A DNA stretch of 6,983 nt from Haloarculaceae archaeon (GTDB lineage Archaea > Halobacteriota > Halobacteria > Halobacteriales > Haloarculaceae): NCBI GenBank assembly GCA_018609945.1, contig JAHENO010000090.1, forward strand, positions 1 to 6,983, written 5' to 3'. The notes beneath the pieces were generated by a model. The model made no database searches and was not told the origin of the DNA. It saw only the letters and a list, made by a program, of their open reading frames with translations. A program made the position numbers and the translations under genes. Each line of letters begins with the position of its first letter. Position 1 is the first letter of the stretch. Positions 5,779-6,983 of the stretch are shown here, one piece after another.

Positions 5779-5806
5779 TGTTGATTGGTTTTTGTGCGCC
5801 TCGGCA

Positions 5807-5845
5807 CGGCGGCCCCGGCTGGGGCCGGGAGCAGAGGGTATTAGG
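5807..5845 (+). promoter_or_regulatory. Promoter region of the small gene at 5872: GC-rich hairpin element plus TATA-like box
   Basis: The TATA-like GTATTAGG is at 5838-5845, 27-34 nt before the ATG. Upstream is a GC-rich dyad, CGGCCCC (5810-5816) and GGGGCCG (5821-5827), around a 4-nt GGCT. The word CGGCGGCCCCGG (5807-5818) in this dyad recurs at 6140-6151, in the same position relative to the next gene. Confidence 0.45.
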
Positions 5846-5871
5846 CACTGCCGGGAGAGGGACAGTGTGTA

Positions 5872-6135
5872 ATGCTCAGCCTCGATCTGGACCGGTTCAT
5901 GTTCGAACTGAAGGAGGGAGCAGTCAAGCACGTCGGGCCCTCGAACAGGGCGGCGACCGCCAAACTCTACGACGTGGAGGGCGTCGAGGTACGGGAGTTC
6001 GGCGACAAGCGCGTCAAACTCGCGTTCGAAGACGAGGACGGCAACGAGGTGGAGGTGGCGCTGTTCCCCGGGGACGCCCGCGAGGTGGCACGCGGCATCG
6101 AATTGCTCGAAGAGGAGAGCCGCGTCTTCGAGTGA
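5872..6135 (+). CDS. Small acidic protein of unknown function
   Basis: An 87-residue soluble protein, MLSLDLDRFMFELKEGAVKH to SRVFE. I do not recognise a named family. The sequence suggests alternating beta strands (KLYDVEGVEVREFG, 31-44; RVKLAFEDEDGNEVEVALF, 47-65) followed by one helix (GDAREVARGIELLEEESR, 67-84). There is no signal peptide, membrane segment, Cys pair or nucleotide-binding motif. Strong acidity and a GC3-rich codon pattern support a genuine haloarchaeal gene. The ATG at 5872 has a TATA-like element 27-34 nt upstream. It is divergent from the histidine kinase and in the same direction as the following S1/OB gene, which has its own promoter 67 bases later. No function is proposed. 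Confidence 0.82.
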   Translation: MLSLDLDRFMFELKEGAVKHVGPSNRAATAKLYDVEGVEVREFGDKRVKLAFEDEDGNEVEVALFPGDAREVARGIELLEEESRVFE

Positions 6136-6139
6136 TCGG

Positions 6140-6179
6140 CGGCGGCCCCGGTTCGGGCGCGATTCGACAACCGTTTTAG
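6140..6179 (+). promoter_or_regulatory. Promoter region of the S1/OB (RecJ-like) gene
   Basis: GTTTTAG (6173-6179) is a TATA-like element 24-30 nt before the ATG at 6203. The 12-mer CGGCGGCCCCGG at 6140-6151 is identical to one upstream of the gene at 5872, at nearly the same distance from the start codon (63 against 65 nt). Confidence 0.5.
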
Positions 6180-6202
6180 GACGGGACTGTTTGCTCCCTT
6201 CA

Positions 6203-6983
6203 ATGAGTTCGTGTATCATTTGCGGGAAATCTGTCGACGGTCGCATCTGTGACATCCACCAGGAAGACGTCGTCTTCGAGTTCCGCGGTGACCACCCCGG
6301 GGAGTTGACCCCGGGACGGTACTACCGCGGGACTGTCGACGGGTTCGCCGAGTTCGGCGTCTTCGTCGACGTCGGGGACAGCGTCACCGGCCTCCTCCAC
6401 AGGAGCGAACTCGACAGGCGACTCGACAGCCTCGACTGGGACCCGGGCGACTCCGTGTTCGTCCAGGTGCAGAACGTCCGCGACAACGGCAACGTCGACC
6501 TCGGCTGGTCGATCCGGCAGGACGAGTCGGAGTTTCGCGGCACGCTCATCGACGACCCGGACGCCGACGAGGAACTGCTCGCGGAGGAAGAGGACGACGG
6601 CGGGGCCGGGGACGAGACTCCGACGGTGCGGACCGACCCGGCGCCGTCCGACCCGGCCGGGACCCCGACCGGATCGCGGGAGACCGAGTCCGACGAGGGC
6701 GTCGCGGAAACAGAGGGGGGCCCTGGAGGGACCGACGAGGGGCCAGCGGTCGAGGCGCCACCCGACGAGGCGCCAGCGGACGCGGCGCCACCGGAGGGAA
6801 CGATCGGCGACCTCTCGCTGGTGACGATCGACGAACTCGACAGGCACGTCGGCGAGCGGGTCCGTATCGAGGGTGAAATCGCCAGTGCCCGCCAGACGAG
6901 CGGGCCGACGGTCTTCGAGGTCCGCGACGAGACCGGCACGGTCGACTGTGCCGCCTTCGAGGAGGCTGGCGTCCGGGCCTACC
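6203..6983 (+). CDS. Zinc finger-S1-OB protein, probable DHH (RecJ-like) phosphoesterase, N-terminal part (3' truncated)
   Basis: 260 residues are visible and the frame runs off the window. Residues 4-19 form a CCCH zinc-binding cluster (C4-x2-C7-x8-C16-x2-H19). An S1 RNA-binding domain follows at about 35-105, with GRYYRGTVDGFAEFGVFVDV and GLLHRSEL as its signature strands. Residues 113-203 are an acidic, Pro/Ala/Thr-rich, probably disordered linker. A second OB fold (tRNA_anti type) begins at about 211, with VGERVRIEGEIASARQTSGP and VFEVRDETGTVDCAAF. From memory, this N-terminal order is typical of haloarchaeal DHH-family proteins annotated as RecJ-like exonucleases, whose DHH/DHHA1 catalytic domains would lie downstream and cannot be seen here. 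The likely role is single-strand nucleic acid processing. The ATG at 6203 follows a TATA-like box by 24-30 nt. Confidence 0.85.
   Translation, partial: MSSCIICGKSVDGRICDIHQEDVVFEFRGDHPGELTPGRYYRGTVDGFAEFGVFVDVGDSVTGLLHRSELDRRLDSLDWDPGDSVFVQVQNVRDNGNVDLGWSIRQDESEFRGTLIDDPDADEELLAEEEDDGGAGDETPTVRTDPAPSDPAGTPTGSRETESDEGVAETEGGPGGTDEGPAVEAPPDEAPADAAPPEGTIGDLSLVTIDELDRHVGERVRIEGEIASARQTSGPTVFEVRDETGTVDCAAFEEAGVRAY
6737..6796 (+). repeat. Four 15-bp imperfect tandem repeats in the linker of the S1/OB protein
   Basis: The units are GAGGGGCCAGCGGTC (6737-6751), GAGGCGCCACCCGAC (6752-6766), GAGGCGCCAGCGGAC (6767-6781) and GCGGCGCCACCGGAG (6782-6796). They encode EGPAV, EAPPD, EAPAD and AAPPE. The repeat is in frame and lies within the disordered linker, so slippage would change linker length without a frameshift. 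Confidence 0.75.

Noticed and set aside
5788..5793. A run of T residues upstream of the gene at 5872 as a possible terminator.
   Set aside because: It lies in a divergent region between two start codons, where no transcript is expected to end.
4094..5848. A 584-codon minus-strand frame overlapping the histidine kinase.
   Set aside because: It is a shadow in another frame, rich in Arg, Pro and Gly with no domain. The kinase frame carries every expected motif and fits the acidic haloarchaeal composition.
6200..6847. Minus-strand frames opposite the S1/OB gene (also 6322-6939).
   Set aside because: They are antisense to a protein with clear zinc-finger, S1 and OB motifs. One is Ser/Pro-rich because of the GC-rich linker on the other strand.
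1..6983. A defence system, CRISPR array, toxin-antitoxin pair or mobile gene cluster.
   Set aside because: No nuclease-toxin pair, no regularly spaced direct repeats and no integrase, transposase or phage genes were found. The gene content is that of an ordinary chromosomal region.

Overview
The window reads as chromosomal DNA of a halophilic archaeon (Halobacteria). GC content is high, the predicted proteins are rich in Asp and Glu, most start codons lie about 25-30 nt downstream of a TATA-like element with no Shine-Dalgarno sequence (leaderless pattern), and several proteins look like families known mainly from haloarchaea (a small zinc ribbon, a KaiC-like protein without a P-loop, a 7TM-type histidine kinase, a Zn/S1/OB protein). 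I did not try to name a genus. No rRNA, tRNA, CRISPR array, insertion sequence or phage gene was seen.

Layout. (1) 1-536: 3' end of a phosphoglucosamine/phosphomannomutase gene. (2) 537-688: convergent intergenic stretch dominated by an 82-bp imperfect palindrome (536-617). (3) 689-847 (-): a 52-residue four-cysteine zinc-ribbon protein, divergent from (4) 936-1643 (+), an atypical short-chain dehydrogenase with Phe in place of the catalytic Tyr. (5) 1640-2218 (-): a KaiC/RecA-like protein lacking Walker A, whose stop codon shares one CTAG with the dehydrogenase stop. (6) 2306-2887 and 2895-3401 (+): a two-gene operon of an NADPH-dependent FMN reductase-type flavoprotein and a hexapeptide-repeat acyltransferase. 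(7) 3492-4097 (+): a YIP1-type membrane protein, convergent with (8) 4105-5745 (-), a 7TM-PAS-HisKA-HATPase histidine kinase. (9) 5872-6135 (+): a small acidic protein of unknown function. (10) 6203 to the window end (+): N-terminal part of a haloarchaeal zinc finger/S1/OB protein, probably a DHH (RecJ-like) phosphoesterase.

The genes do not form one pathway. This looks like ordinary core/housekeeping haloarchaeal gene content in short transcription units with alternating strands. The only clear operon is the flavoprotein/acyltransferase pair. The most unusual non-coding element is the 82-bp palindrome. Two minus-strand genes also share an identical 9-bp core-promoter word at exactly the same distance from their start codons. 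I found no convincing new multi-gene system.
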